The position numbers and the translations under genes are program-made. This document shows positions 25,501 through 36,416 of a stretch of 64,000 bases of DNA, one piece after another (positions within the stretch are counted from its first letter, which is position 1; the number at the start of each line of letters is the position of its first letter). The notes under the pieces are model-generated. The model made no database searches. It worked only from the letters and a program-made list of their open reading frames with translations, and was not told the DNA's origin. The DNA comes from Strigamia acuminata (Eukaryota > Arthropoda > Chilopoda > Geophilomorpha > Linotaeniidae): positions 9,573,605-9,637,604 of the forward strand of contig OX442321.1 of the NCBI GenBank assembly GCA_949358305.1, read 5' to 3'.

Positions 25501-26335
25501 ATCATAAGGATATTAGTTTTCGAAAGAAAAGTAGGCTTCACCTGTAGCTCGGCTTTGCTACGCAACACAGTGAAGCCTAGTTTTGTTTTGATTGCTTTTT
25601 CTGCTATCACGGTGCTTGGATGGTCAAAAATATAAGGTTACGATGGTTTTTATGACGTCAAAGGTTTACCATACGTTAATTAATGTTCAAACAAGTTACA
25701 GGAAAAAATATAAAACTTCTTTGCATCGTCTTTTAAAAAAAAACATGAGATGGATGTCAAAGTGCATTTACTTGTCATTGCAGCTTGAAAACTGCTTCTT
25801 AATGCAAAGTTTTTGGTTTAGTTGTTGAGTCTAATCCCGAGATTATTTTAGAAAACAGTCTCCAGATGTTTAATATTTGCGGAAAATTAAGATACGCAGC
25901 GAATCTCTTGACCTTATATAACATTTGCATAGTAACGGAAAGTTTAGGTTTAATTACGTTTTATATTTGTGTTTACAGTTTACTATGCAATGTAGATTTC
26001 ATGTAAAGTCAACAGCATTCAGGAAATTATCAATTGCGACGTGAATAAATAGAAAATAACAGTTATTAGCCATTTTTCTGCACTGAGTGTACATTCTTAA
26101 ATCTACCAAACAATAATCTTCACATTATATTGAAATTGCTCAATAATGTCACTATCACTATATTTCTTTATTAGCATTTCAAAATGAAATAACTGTTTTT
26201 TTGTTTCAATTAATTAATAAATGGAAACTTATGGCAAATGAATTAATTTGTAACACGAACTTTATGCTATTTCTTTCTTTTGCCATCTACGGTGGTTTAT
26301 TTCAGCTCGTTAGAAGAATTTCCACATCTGCAGTT
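22531..26335. other. Gene-less stretch
   Basis: No supported exon. It holds AAAT/AATA microsatellite-like runs near 24568-24596 and a short hairpin at 25532-25579. Short open frames on the plus strand (23433-23726, 24081-24362, 25592-25828) lack splice context or recognisable domains. Confidence 0.5.
25532..25579. repeat. Short hairpin with TAGGCTTCAC / GTGAAGCCTA arms
   Basis: Perfect 10-bp arms (25532-25541 and 25570-25579) with a 28-base loop. The 12-mer AGTGAAGCCTAG here also occurs at 761-772, which suggests a dispersed small repeat. Confidence 0.5.
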
Positions 26336-26590
26336 TGCGGCCGGTAACTTAATGCCAAATTCAAACTGCACATCCCATTCTGTGCAGACAGTTAACAAGG
26401 TTCAGATGTCATTCAAATCGTGAATTATATTTCTTTCATAGCTTTTATTGATTTATGTTTTCGTAATATTAAGCCTAGTAGGCCTAATTCACTAGGCTTA
26501 TAATATTACTAATGCAACAAGGTGTCTGCAGGAATCATGTGCGCAGAACGTAGTGCGCAGTTTGAATTTAGCATCAAGATTCAGAGCGCG
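26336..26590. mobile_element. MITE family copy A (long imperfect terminal inverted repeats)
   Basis: The left arm CCGGTAACTTAATGCCAAAT plus TCAAACTGCA (from 26341) is the inverse of the right arm (about 26553-26588: GTGCGCAGTTTGAATTTAGC, then ATCAAGATT). Inner flanks also pair (CATTCTGTGCAGA / GTGCGCAGAACG). The interior has a second hairpin (AATATTAAGCCTAGT 26465-26479 with ACTAGGCTTATAATATT 26491-26507). No coding capacity. It shares its arms with 31507-31750. Confidence 0.75.
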
Positions 26591-27616
26591 ATCAACCCTA
26601 GTTGATTTTAGTCAAATCCTTCATTCAGCTTTAGGAGTTGTGTATTGTTCGAACCTTGCAGTCGATTTCGTTTCAGACACTTTGATTGGTTCCCAAGGGC
26701 GGATCTAGACAATGTTGAGGGAGAGGGCCATTCTGGAACCGCTGAAATCCAAACGAATCCAACTGCCATAGGCACACAAACAATGACTGTCTCTTGGTGA
26801 ATATCACAGTCTTTAACTTGCGCAAATAATTTTGCCAGCATTTATTTTTTCGTTTGGTTGATGGGGAAAATCTGTTTAGGGGTTTGGCTTTGATTGTTAG
26901 TATTCTGATCATACACAGCACTTGGTTTAAAAAGCAAACGGGAACTCATATCAGCACGTGATTTTGGTGTTCGTAAAAAACATTTAAAGACAGTTTTATT
27001 GTGTAGTCATGCAGTTGTTGGCGTGTGTCTGTTATTTTTCTCGATGCTGGCAACCCCCCATAAAGCGGATGATGACCCCTGCTGGAGGAAAGGGGAACAA
27101 TCGATATGAGAAGGGAATGAAAGAAGAGATTTGCTTTTCTTTTGCTTGGAAACCCCCCTAGATGTCAGTGGCAGGCTGGGTTACGTTTGTCATGCTGCAA
27201 ACTTTATGGTTTGTATGTACTGCAGTCGTTATTGCCCATGGAATATTGTAAACTTATTATGTTGTCAAGAGTAATTTGAAAAGTGTACTTGGACAGATGA
27301 TGATTCGAGTAGATTTGTTGAAATTTTCCACCGCGTTGGGAGGGGCTAAAGGGTTAAATGATCTGTAATGTACGTCAAAGCAATGTGATTTCAGTTTATG
27401 AGAAAATGTAGCACGTTTTGTAATAAATATACTGTCTAGTGAATGAAAAATTAAGAGTTTGATTAAATTGTATCTGTTTGGTTATTTATTAATGGTCAAG
27501 TGAAATGGTTCAGTGCGTACATAGTTGAGTTGCCAGGTGTGTTGTGTATCTGGGGTTATCCCATGTTTTGCTTGGTGCGTTCATAAAGTCATGGTTTACT
27601 TGCATTTTTCTCACCC
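26591..27616. other. Gene-less stretch
   Basis: No exon or repeat supported between MITE copy A and the copia relic. Confidence 0.45.
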
Positions 27617-27960
27617 TTACGCTTTATTACGCGATCTTCTTTCTTTTTTAAGTGCGTGGCGGAGATTCATCATCGACAGTTTTTCGATGGTCTCTAACAC
27701 CTGCATCTTTGCGTCAAACTCCTCTGTCAGTCCTTGCATGCAAAAGTATGTTAACTCTTCTTCATCGATTTGTTTTCTTACCTCGCAGCAGTCACTTTTC
27801 AAGGCTTTCGCGCGGTTGAGGTAAGTGTCTACGTTTTTATTTTTTGGCATTTTTAATTGCGTCACGTTGGCTATTGTTCTCGTCTGCAGTTGTTTTGTCT
27901 TTGCGGCCACAGAGGCTTTAAGTTTATTCCATAAAGTTTTTGCATTGGCTTCCGCACTAC
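27617..27960 (-). pseudogene. Ty1/copia-type retrotransposon gag fragment
   Basis: The minus-strand frame reads GSAEANAKTLWNKLKASVAA, then KTKQLQTRT...VTQLKMPKNKNVDTYLNRAK...QIDEEELTYFCMQGLTEEFD. This has the order and spacing of the copia-type Gag (UBN2-like) domain: a W-L motif, a leucine-rich LQ...L..KM, xYLNR and a GLxxEFD turn. Upstream the frame is broken by TAA within about 10 codons, and no protease, integrase or RT follows, so it is a relic. No LTR pair was seen. Confidence 0.65.
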
Positions 27961-28611
27961 CAAGTAAGTTTTATCGCTTGCACTGGAGTGCCAACATTAA
28001 CTAAACTATTATGACCAATGTCACGTTGTTTAGGTCGTACCAGGTATCTCAATTATTGTATCAAAGTCTTTTTTACTTTGAATTCTCGGTTCGTCAGCTA
28101 GAATCAGTTTGACATAATTTTTGGGAGTTTAGAACCGATGTTATTCGAAAGCGTCTTGGCCACATGAGATAATTTTGTCTGTTAGTGGTTCCGTGATGAA
28201 TTTTTTAACATTTGACTTTGCTATTGGCTCAGTTTGGTTTGTCACATGGAATTAGTCAATTGGATGCTCATCATTGGGTTGTTTCACTGGTTCGATTTCA
28301 GAGTTTTTTTTTTTTGGTTTGACGTTAATTTTAGTTTTCATCTCGTTTGTTGTGAGAAAAGTTTTGCGTGTGTCTTCTAAACTTGTCCTGAGTCTATCGA
28401 CCATGCCTCTGCTACCTTGTTGGAATAAATCACATCGAAAGAGAAAAGTTTTACTTGCACAAAAACTTGACCATTTACATCAATCATGGAGTAAAGGGCG
28501 AACAAAAACAAGGGAAAAAAATATTATTAATTATCACTGATAAATGGCAATAACAAATGATTTTCATGCACATTACGCCCATACTTATTAGCTACAATTT
28601 GAATATTTTGG
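27961..28611. other. Decayed sequence next to the copia relic
   Basis: It could hold more of the degraded retroelement (minus strand), but frames are interrupted and no domain is recognised. No host exon supported. Confidence 0.35.
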
Positions 28612-28816
28612 TAAAAATTGAACTTTTTGTGGCAAAAATTGAATTTTTCGTGGCAAAAATTGAATTTTTCGTGGCAAAAATTGAATTTTTCGTGGCAAAA
28701 ATTGAATTTTTCGTGGCAAAAATTGAATTTTTCGTGGCAAAAATTGAATTTTTCGTGGCAAAAATTGAATTTTTCGTGGCAAAAATTGAATTTTTTAAGG
28801 AAGAATTGAATTTTTA
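28612..28816. repeat. 21-bp minisatellite (AAAAATTGAATTTTTCGTGGC), about 9 copies
   Basis: Head-to-tail 21-bp units with eight GTGGC spacers, near identical except for the first (ACTTTTTGTGGC) and last (TTTTTTAAGGAAG). The part AAAATT-G-AATTTT is a perfect dyad. Because 21 is a multiple of three, several frames stay open across the array; these are not evidence of coding. Confidence 0.95.
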
Positions 28817-31506
28817 GGTTTAAATAAAATTGTTTTTTAAAATAACAAAAAATAATTTTAATTCTTTGTAAAAAAAAATTTAATTAGATAGCAGCAATTT
28901 TTTTAAATTTATTTCCCAGCTCATTCCTCTTCTTTTCCTCTGAATTCTTCTATTTCTGATGCCAACTTAATCAAAATTATCATTGCAGAAACTGAAATCT
29001 GGCAACCCTACTTTCAGTCGCAGCTTCCAATAACGGCCGCTCACCGACAAGAAGCGCTGCGCACCGCCGAGCGAAACAAAAACAAAATGGAGTCTGTCTC
29101 TTCAATCTCAGTTCAAGGTCCAAGGTTCAGCCAAATCTACCACTTCAACCTTATAAACAACAGAAAAGTAAAGCATTTCAACACAATTTTTGTCACTAAA
29201 AGCTTTTAAAACTAACCATTAACTTGTTAAAAGGTTACGCCGTTGGAATATTAATGCAATGAAAATAAAAGTGCGGAAGTTGCGAAAGAAAAATGAATCT
29301 ACAAACAACCAGGTAAATTTGAATTCAGAAGAAAGATAATTGTAACCGCAAGTCCAGACATAGTCTGTAACCTCCACGAGCTCTCGTAATGTTGTTTTTA
29401 CAGACGAACGGCTGCGGCGTGAGTTTTCTTTTTATTTTCCAAAAATTATACGTTATATTCGCCAAGGTTTGGAGTCACAATCTCTTTTTAATACGATGTA
29501 ATATCTTTTTACACAAGCACAGATTCGTTTACTGCTGAGGTTATGAAGTTAGGGAAACTTGGAGTCGTAAATTTCTGATTATAGCGAGTAAACAAAATAT
29601 TTCTGAATCAGTAACGGTCAAACTTGCGAAAATTTGACTCCCAAGATTTACACTGGTCTCAGTAATTTGACCATTCCCTCTTATCTAGTTTGCACAGAGA
29701 ATGGGACAAAATGCTGAATAAATGCATAAATCATGTAAAGAAAATCTATCGGTCATTCCTTGGAAATAAATCATGCAAAACTTGTTTAACTTATGCATCA
29801 ACCCGTAGCCCGTGGTAACCGTGCTTGGTGTTTTTATATTCAAAGTATTTTAAATCTGAAAGTCGTTTAAATACGAGCGGAGGCAGTTTATACTTGAGTT
29901 TATATACGGTGGATTACGAATTTAAAAACTCCAAAAAAAAAGAAATGATTTTTAACTGAATTAATGATTAATTTGACTGAATGTCGTAGTCGGAGAGAGA
30001 TTGTCTTTTATTTAGCTTGAGTATGGATTTTTTTTTGCTTTTATAAATTGATCTAATCCGGACAGATTTTGCAACGAATTAATTTATTAGGTTTTTAATA
30101 TGTGATAAGATTTTTAGAATATTTTAGTTCATTTTGTGTTCGAAAGTTTTTATTTGATTTTAATCTTTAAATTTTTTAAAGTGTTTCGCAGTAAATAAAT
30201 TTGTGGACGATTCTCTTCGATTGTTCCTTTTCAAGATTTGGTTTTTACGTGCCAAATTTTGAGTTATTCAAATTTTGATTTGTACAAACCAAAACCTGAA
30301 TTTACCAATCAAATTTCGCAAATGTATAATTGTAAGAATTTACATGTACGCAGCTCTCACTTGTCAGCTGGTTTATCAGTAATTTGTCGGCTTATTATCA
30401 CATACTGCGTCTCTTAGTTGTGGCCGAATGAGGAGACACAATTGTGATGACAGCTGCTGACATCCATTGGTTAGCCATTATTTTTCGATTAACTGCTCTT
30501 GACTTTGCAATCATAAAGACCTCATGCTTATGAACGATGTGGCCTTTCTGACTTAATGAATTTTTTATTATTATTTTTAAAAAATACTGGATCAATACAA
30601 TTAAAAACTATCCCATAAACTTGTAATTTTATATTCAAAAGTCTAGAAAAAAAAGAATTGAAGTTTAATAGCCGTTTAAAACATTGAAACTTGAATTTAC
30701 GATCGAACCCGTTAAGATAAATGGCGCCTGTCCGGTCTGGTGGAACATAGCACTACTAATATTGTTAGCTAGCAGTGCTGCTGTTTATTGATGTTGCGCC
30801 TAGTTTTGACTCGATTAAGGTATCAACGTTTGCTACGGGCAAAACTCAAAGATTTGAGATTTTAATTTCGAGTTTCTACAGTTGGTGCCGGCAGCTGAAT
30901 TGTTTATTTATAATTAAATTGAGCTGTGAGATTATGCTCAATCACGTTACCGAATGAATCACGAGGCCGTAATAGAATTGTCATTGGGAATTGCAAAATG
31001 TCTAACCAACAGTTGTAATTAGCTTGTGATTAACCAGAAGGAAGAAATAAAAATAAGTAAAATATACATTTTAATTTGATTACGTCGTTAATTAATACGA
31101 TTAAATCGGAAATGTAGATCAAAATGGGAATTAAAATAGATACAGAATGCTCACTAATATTTTTCAAGGCTAATGAATAACGGAGAGTTTTTTTTTTTTA
31201 TAATTTTGGCGTTTTATCCGATTTAACATTTTATTCTATTTCCTCCTCTTAGAGTCTGCTGAAATCCGCCAAGTTCAAATAAGAAGTGTCTATTTATCCC
31301 TGGTCAAGAAAGTCAATTTCCTGTGGCGTCATCACGCTACTTGGGGAACTTGGGCACTGGCACCAAATGAGGTCACCAAAATTTAGAAGAATAAAATTAA
31401 ATCAAAATAAGGCATTCCAAATGTTTTATTTTATTTTATTCGTCTATTTTTGGTCAACTTATTAAATGAAATGGGAGCCCTTAGAAATCCAAACCACTAT
31501 AGTTTG
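28817..31506. other. Gene-less stretch
   Basis: AT-rich spacer. A short GC-richer part near 29020-29100 has no open frame with splice context. No supported gene. Confidence 0.5.
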
Positions 31507-31750
31507 TGCCCTGGGTCTTGATGCTAAATTCAAACTGCGCACTCTATTCTGCGCGTAGGATTTCTATAGATACCATGTTGTTATGTTGGTATTAGGACTG
31601 ATTTATTTATTATTGTTGATTTAGGTTTACTCATGATGGCGCACATATATTGATGTCACAGCAGCAATACATTGAGAAATTGGGGAAAAGATGTCAAGTG
31701 GAACCGAGTCGGGATGTGCAGTTTGAATTTAGCATCAAGTTACCGGGCGT
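31507..31750. mobile_element. MITE family copy B
   Basis: The left arm GGTCTTGATGCTAAATTCAA plus ACTGCGCA (31514-31541) is the inverse of the right arm TGTGCAGTTTGAATTTAGCA plus TCAAGTTACCGGGCG (about 31716-31750). The arms match copy A (26336-26590) and the solo end at 17311. The interior differs from copy A and has no transposase frame. Confidence 0.75.
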
Positions 31751-34700
31751 GAAGTTTAGTAAGTTTGCAATGTGCGCACACGATGATTCAGTAGTGCAGA
31801 CTTGCAATCTTTTATTTATCATTTATTTATTTTTAACTAACAGTGTATTGTAGAAATGAGTGAGATGTTTTTTTTGGTAATTCTAACCTTAAGTGCTTTG
31901 GTTTCTATAGCTACAGTAATCGATGGAAGCGCATCCCTAGCGACCATTCGGCTCAATCTTTTTTCTTTTCTTTTTATTCTATCTCTTCTTTCTCCTTCTC
32001 TCCCTTTCTCTCTCTCACTCTTTTATACTGCTATCTGATTTCGCTGACAATATATCTGGCGAGACATTCGTAATGTTTGTCACTGTCGGCAAATGCTGTG
32101 TCATCTTTTCAGCGAATGATGTCATTCTCTCTTTCTCCGTATACGCTCATATATATAGTGAGGACCGATGCAGTTGTCGCTCTCCCGCCGAGAAAAGGAA
32201 GGAAACTATCGTTGGTCTTTGTAATGGGAGGCAATTGAATGAACGGCGTATAAATGGTGGGGGATTTGAGCTCGTTTGGTAATTGGAGTAAATTCATTTC
32301 ATCTGCTCTAATTTCTTTCTTTTTTATTTCGATAACTCTTCTTTTCTCCTCTATTACTCCCTTTTCCTTCAACCTTTTCTCGCGTTCACATTTTTTTTCT
32401 TTCGGTGTGTCAGTGGCTGATTATTAGCTCAATTTGACATCGAACACGTTGGCATTTCGTGAGTGGAAATGCCAATGAGATCTTGTATGACAGCTTCATA
32501 AACCCTTTAATCGCACTCGATGGGTCTAAATGCAATTCGCATTTTTTTCGGCGGTTGTTAGCGAATACTATCTCATTTAGTTGGATGGTTGCTGATTGAT
32601 TTAATAAGTTGGTGGGTATCTGTGGTGAATTTTATTAGTTATTGTCGTTTGGAGAGTTGTTGTGGTAATTCGGGATGTCGGTGTTTATTAATTTCTGTGT
32701 TATTCGTGTTTATGCGCGAGTTATTCTTGGTGGGGGAATTGTGGGATTTAATGCTATGATCTTGAGTTTAGTCTATCGGTTTTTAAAAGCAAATTATTTA
32801 CTTGTCAGACGTTTTTCTTGAAGATGAAATAAATTATGCATGGATGTTATCGGACAGCAATGTTTATCCGCACTGGGATTCTATTTGTGCTCAATTTGAC
32901 TGTTTTGTTAGTTATTATTCGGGGCAAATAGCCTGGATATCTCAAATGAAATGACATAGGAAATTTGTGAAGTTTTATTTATTTATGGGCGAATATTAAA
33001 TATTGATGAGGAATTACATCAATACATCGCAAATGGGATTTCTTTGTTTGTGACTGCTTATTAAAAGTCCACTTTTGTTTCGGAGCACTAATAACTTCTT
33101 TTATGTTTGGAATTTATTAGTAGCAATGAAAATTAATTAATTTGCACAAAATTGCCGGCCAATCAAGCTATTGAAAATTCAATGGCTGCAGCAGTAAACA
33201 ATGCACTTTAGTAATGATTTTTTTTTCTCCATAGGAAATGAGGAATCCATAAAAGTTTATTTTGAAATTCGTGATGGGTTTTGTTATTTTGTTTCAAAAT
33301 TATTCATGTTTTTCTCTGTTTTTTTTTTTGTGACCACTTCAGCCCCAATCATCAAAGCTTTGAATTATATAATGAATTTCACATTTTGAGGGAAATTTTT
33401 CAAGTGAAATTCCATTTCCCGAGAGAAAACGTGTACAATTTGCTATTGTTCCTAATGATCCGAACAGACGACAACAGGTCATGAGGAAAAGCAGTCTACC
33501 GAACGCATTCGCATTCACATTTACAAATTTAATTTGTTCTCTTGAATTATGGAATAAGTTGTGTGTTATATGAGTGGAATTAGCATAAATTGCAAGTTTT
33601 CCATCGTGTGAAACGTGCGGTCTAAGCCTGGAATTTACTCCAGAAGATGGCATCTAATTCGATAGAGAGAATTCGTAATAAACTTCATATTTTTCCCCTT
33701 TGTATTGCCTGGAGAAAGACTTGAAAGGTTCTGTAATGTTTATTTAGGCTTAATGTGATCACGTGACTTGGTGGGAACATAGTTTCTCACTCTGCATTTA
33801 ACGCGCCACCTACACTGATGGCAATTGGGTTTTTCTTTTTCCCTTCTTTTTCCCTTCTTTTTTCTTCTTTTTATTTTTTCTCCTCTTAACTTGGGAGCAT
33901 TTTCTCTCCTTCCTCTCAAGAAAGCCAAGGGAGAATGGGATCTTGTTGCCTTACACAGTTGGTTCGGTTTTGTTGCTGCCTTAATTATTCCATGCCAGCG
34001 GCTGATGAAAATTCGCTGAAGCGAATGTCACCATGAAAAAACACTCCCCTTTTTCCGTCTTGTGTGGTGGCTCGAGTCATCCCTTTGAGAATTTCGTCAT
34101 CAGTTTATTTTTTGCATTTATTATCGTTCAAACTTGTTATGCATTCAGTGAATAACATGATTTGTTTTCTTTTTCTTCTTTGAACTTTTTCTTTTTTTTT
34201 CCTTTTCTTTTTTTTTTTATTTATGCGTGCAATTAGAATTGATGAAGACTGTTGTGGAAATTAATTGACGTTGAACATGCTATTGTTAATTAGGTATTAG
34301 TACGATGACATCAGTTATATCTAATTCATTCGTGCCACTTGTCTCGTGTTCCGTTGAGATGCAACTTATTAGAGAAAAGGAAAGGGGAAAAAAATGGAAG
34401 GGAAATTTAATTTGCGGTTTATTAAATTTTACGTCGTATTTTATTTATTTTTTAACTTAGTTTGCGTCGAGAAAAGAAGGTTTCGTTAAGGTAATGGTGT
34501 TTTTGAGTTGATTAAAAATAATTTTCTTCTTCCTTTACTTAACTAACTAATTCAAATGTGTTAATATTTTAGACGATTCATTTTTAATATCCTCTTCATC
34601 TGTGTCTTTTTAGTGCAGCCCGAATTGAGCAAATGAAGGATGGGGGGAAGCACGTGCACCATCTGCTCGTGATTAGCATGTGCGGACGCGTCGCCGCCAT

Positions 34701-35555
34701 TGTGGCAGTGGAGACCCCATGGGGGATCTAAATGCAATTTGCATATTGATAACAGCAAGACGCTTGCTTTAGAGTGAAGAATGTGGAGCTGGGAACGACG
34801 GTCGATGAATTTTTAATATATTGCATCTATGTGAATATTGGAATTCACAGATGTCTATCTGTTCTTTTGTGCCTTCAGATTTGTTCGCAGTCTTTAGATT
34901 GCTGTGGTGACAGTTGTCATGGGAATCTTGTAGATGTTTTGCTTTTACATCTGAAAACTAATCTGAGTGGCACGTGTGTAGAGGTAGTCATCCAAAAAGT
35001 CAACTAAACAAGATCTAGAAATACATTTTTAAGTGTTTTGTTGGTTTATGAGTTTTTTCGGGCTGTTTTTGGTTGCTTTTGAGGTTTTTCTTGACGTTTC
35101 TGCTTGTTTTTGAGTTTTTTTGGTCTTTTTTGTTAATTATGGCATGTTTTGCATCGAGGTGATTTGCAACCCGCGTTGATTTTAGTTGTTAGATGTGCGA
35201 AATCTGTTGAGTAAATAATCAATTGTCATGTGAGGGAGTTTAAAATTGAAACTAAGCTCGTTTGTCATTTCCTGAAGTGAGTCACGAATTGATAAATGGA
35301 TCTTCTTATTAACTCGGACAATTTCGACGCCAACTTATTAAGAGGAATTGTGGTTGAAAACGAACGGCTTTAGCTCAAAGCGAATTTGTTTTCGCTTTTG
35401 AAACGATAACTATTAATTTTTATTAGAAACGTTGATTGTTTCCATTAAATAAGTTTTTCTTTCTCCTGCTTTTTTGCTCGTAATTAAGACGTTATTGGAT
35501 GGACTTTTTGGGACTTAAGATTGGAATTTATGAAGTGCCACGAAATGATGGATAA
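31751..35555. other. Gene-less stretch with pyrimidine tracts
   Basis: Long T/C-rich tracts (e.g. 31960-32030, 33825-33895, 34140-34220). Open frames over these tracts are low-complexity artefacts. The patch 34610-34740 is GC-richer and open on the plus strand (RIEQMKDGGKHVHHLLVISM then CGRVAAIVAVETPWGI, stop), with an upstream TTTTTAG that could be an acceptor, but no protein family is recognised. Confidence 0.4.
33801..33816 (-). promoter_or_regulatory. CTCF-like motif (minus orientation)
   Basis: On the minus strand this reads AGTGTAGGTGGCGCGT, with the AGGTGGCGC core of fly and vertebrate CTCF sites. Its orientation is opposite to the sites at 3644 and 50112. Confidence 0.3.
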
Positions 35556-35816
35556 ATGCACCTGAGAAAAGATTTCAGGTGTGACTTTTCTCTCTTAGCA
35601 ATCTTGAAACAGATTGCAAGTTGGAGGAAAATGGGTAGGACGAGCGATGAAGCTGATTTGTCGTTATACGGAGAGGATTTAGCGGACGCATCCATGCATG
35701 GCAGCCATACGATGCGTGTCGATATTTCTCGTGTCATTAATCTCGCCATCACAAGCGCTCTTCTCATGGGAGTATTCCTTATCAAGAACAAACAGTTGGC
35801 CAGCACCCGTCAATGA
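35556..35816 (+). CDS. Unrecognised 86-codon ORF
   Basis: A true ATG at 35556 opens 86 codons to TGA at 35814. The product has a charged middle (SDEADLSLYGEDLADASMHG) and a C-terminal hydrophobic stretch (VINLAITSALLMGVFLI) followed by KNKQ, which could be a single membrane anchor. It is not low-complexity, unlike most frames nearby. There is no recognisable family, no intron and no promoter signal, and the opposite strand is also open over this region, so chance is quite possible. Confidence 0.2.
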   Translation: MHLRKDFRCDFSLLAILKQIASWRKMGRTSDEADLSLYGEDLADASMHGSHTMRVDISRVINLAITSALLMGVFLIKNKQLASTRQ

Positions 35817-35979
35817 ATTCCCCTGTCATCAATAGGCTTTTTTTATAATTCGACTTTGCTATCCTGGTGTGTAACACACAGTCTAAGCCTCAGGTAGATA
35901 AGTTTATCAGGTGTCGTGTGTATTTCTGTTTCAAAAGCAAACGAAATCGGCGTTACATTAAATGCGTGTGTCTAAAACA

Positions 35980-36103
35980 AATTGTATTCTGGCTGATTTT
36001 AGGCAGATTGTCTAAAAAGTAATTGTATTTTTACTGATTTTAGGCAGGATGTCTGAAAAGAAATTGTATTCTTGCTGATTTTAGGCAGAATGTCTGAAAA
36101 GCA
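35980..36103. repeat. 41-bp tandem repeat, three copies
   Basis: The unit ATTGTATTCTTGCTGATTTT plus AGGCAGAATGTCTGAAAAG-- (about 41 bp) occurs three times with a few substitutions. It directly abuts the left end of the inverted-repeat element at 36107. Confidence 0.85.
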
Positions 36104-36106
36104 GTT

Positions 36107-36416
36107 ACCGTATTTTACCGATTAAGAGTCGCCCTCGTTTTGTAGCCGCCCTCGATTAGTAGCCGCACTCGAACAGTAGCCGCGGCTATTATTCTAGGGG
36201 GGCTACAAATCGAGGTTTTTCAAATTTTTTCAAATTTTTCAAACGAGCATGGAAATGACGGAGAAACGAATGGTTAACGCCATATATGCTGAACGAGCGC
36301 ATACAGAGCACACTACGTTCTGAATACGGAGAACATTATGTACCGAATATGGTACACAATTGAAATAAGAACCGCCCTCGAATTGTAGCCGCGGCTCTTA
36401 TTTGGTAAAATACGGC
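36107..36416. mobile_element. MITE-like element with CCGTATTTTACC ends and CGCCCTCG modules
   Basis: The left end ACCGTATTTTACCGATTAAG is the inverse of the right end (GCGGCTCTTATTTGGTAAAA then TACGG), apart from two mismatches. Inside each end are repeated words of the form AGCCGCCCTCGA, TAGCCGCACTCGAACAG and TAGCCGCGGCT. No coding capacity. Organisation resembles the element at 46685-46931. Confidence 0.75.

Noticed and set aside
28612-28816. CRISPR-like array
   Set aside because: Direct tandem units without unique spacers, in a eukaryotic genome.
28557-28817. 86-codon frame across the 28.6-kb array
   Set aside because: Minisatellite artefact.
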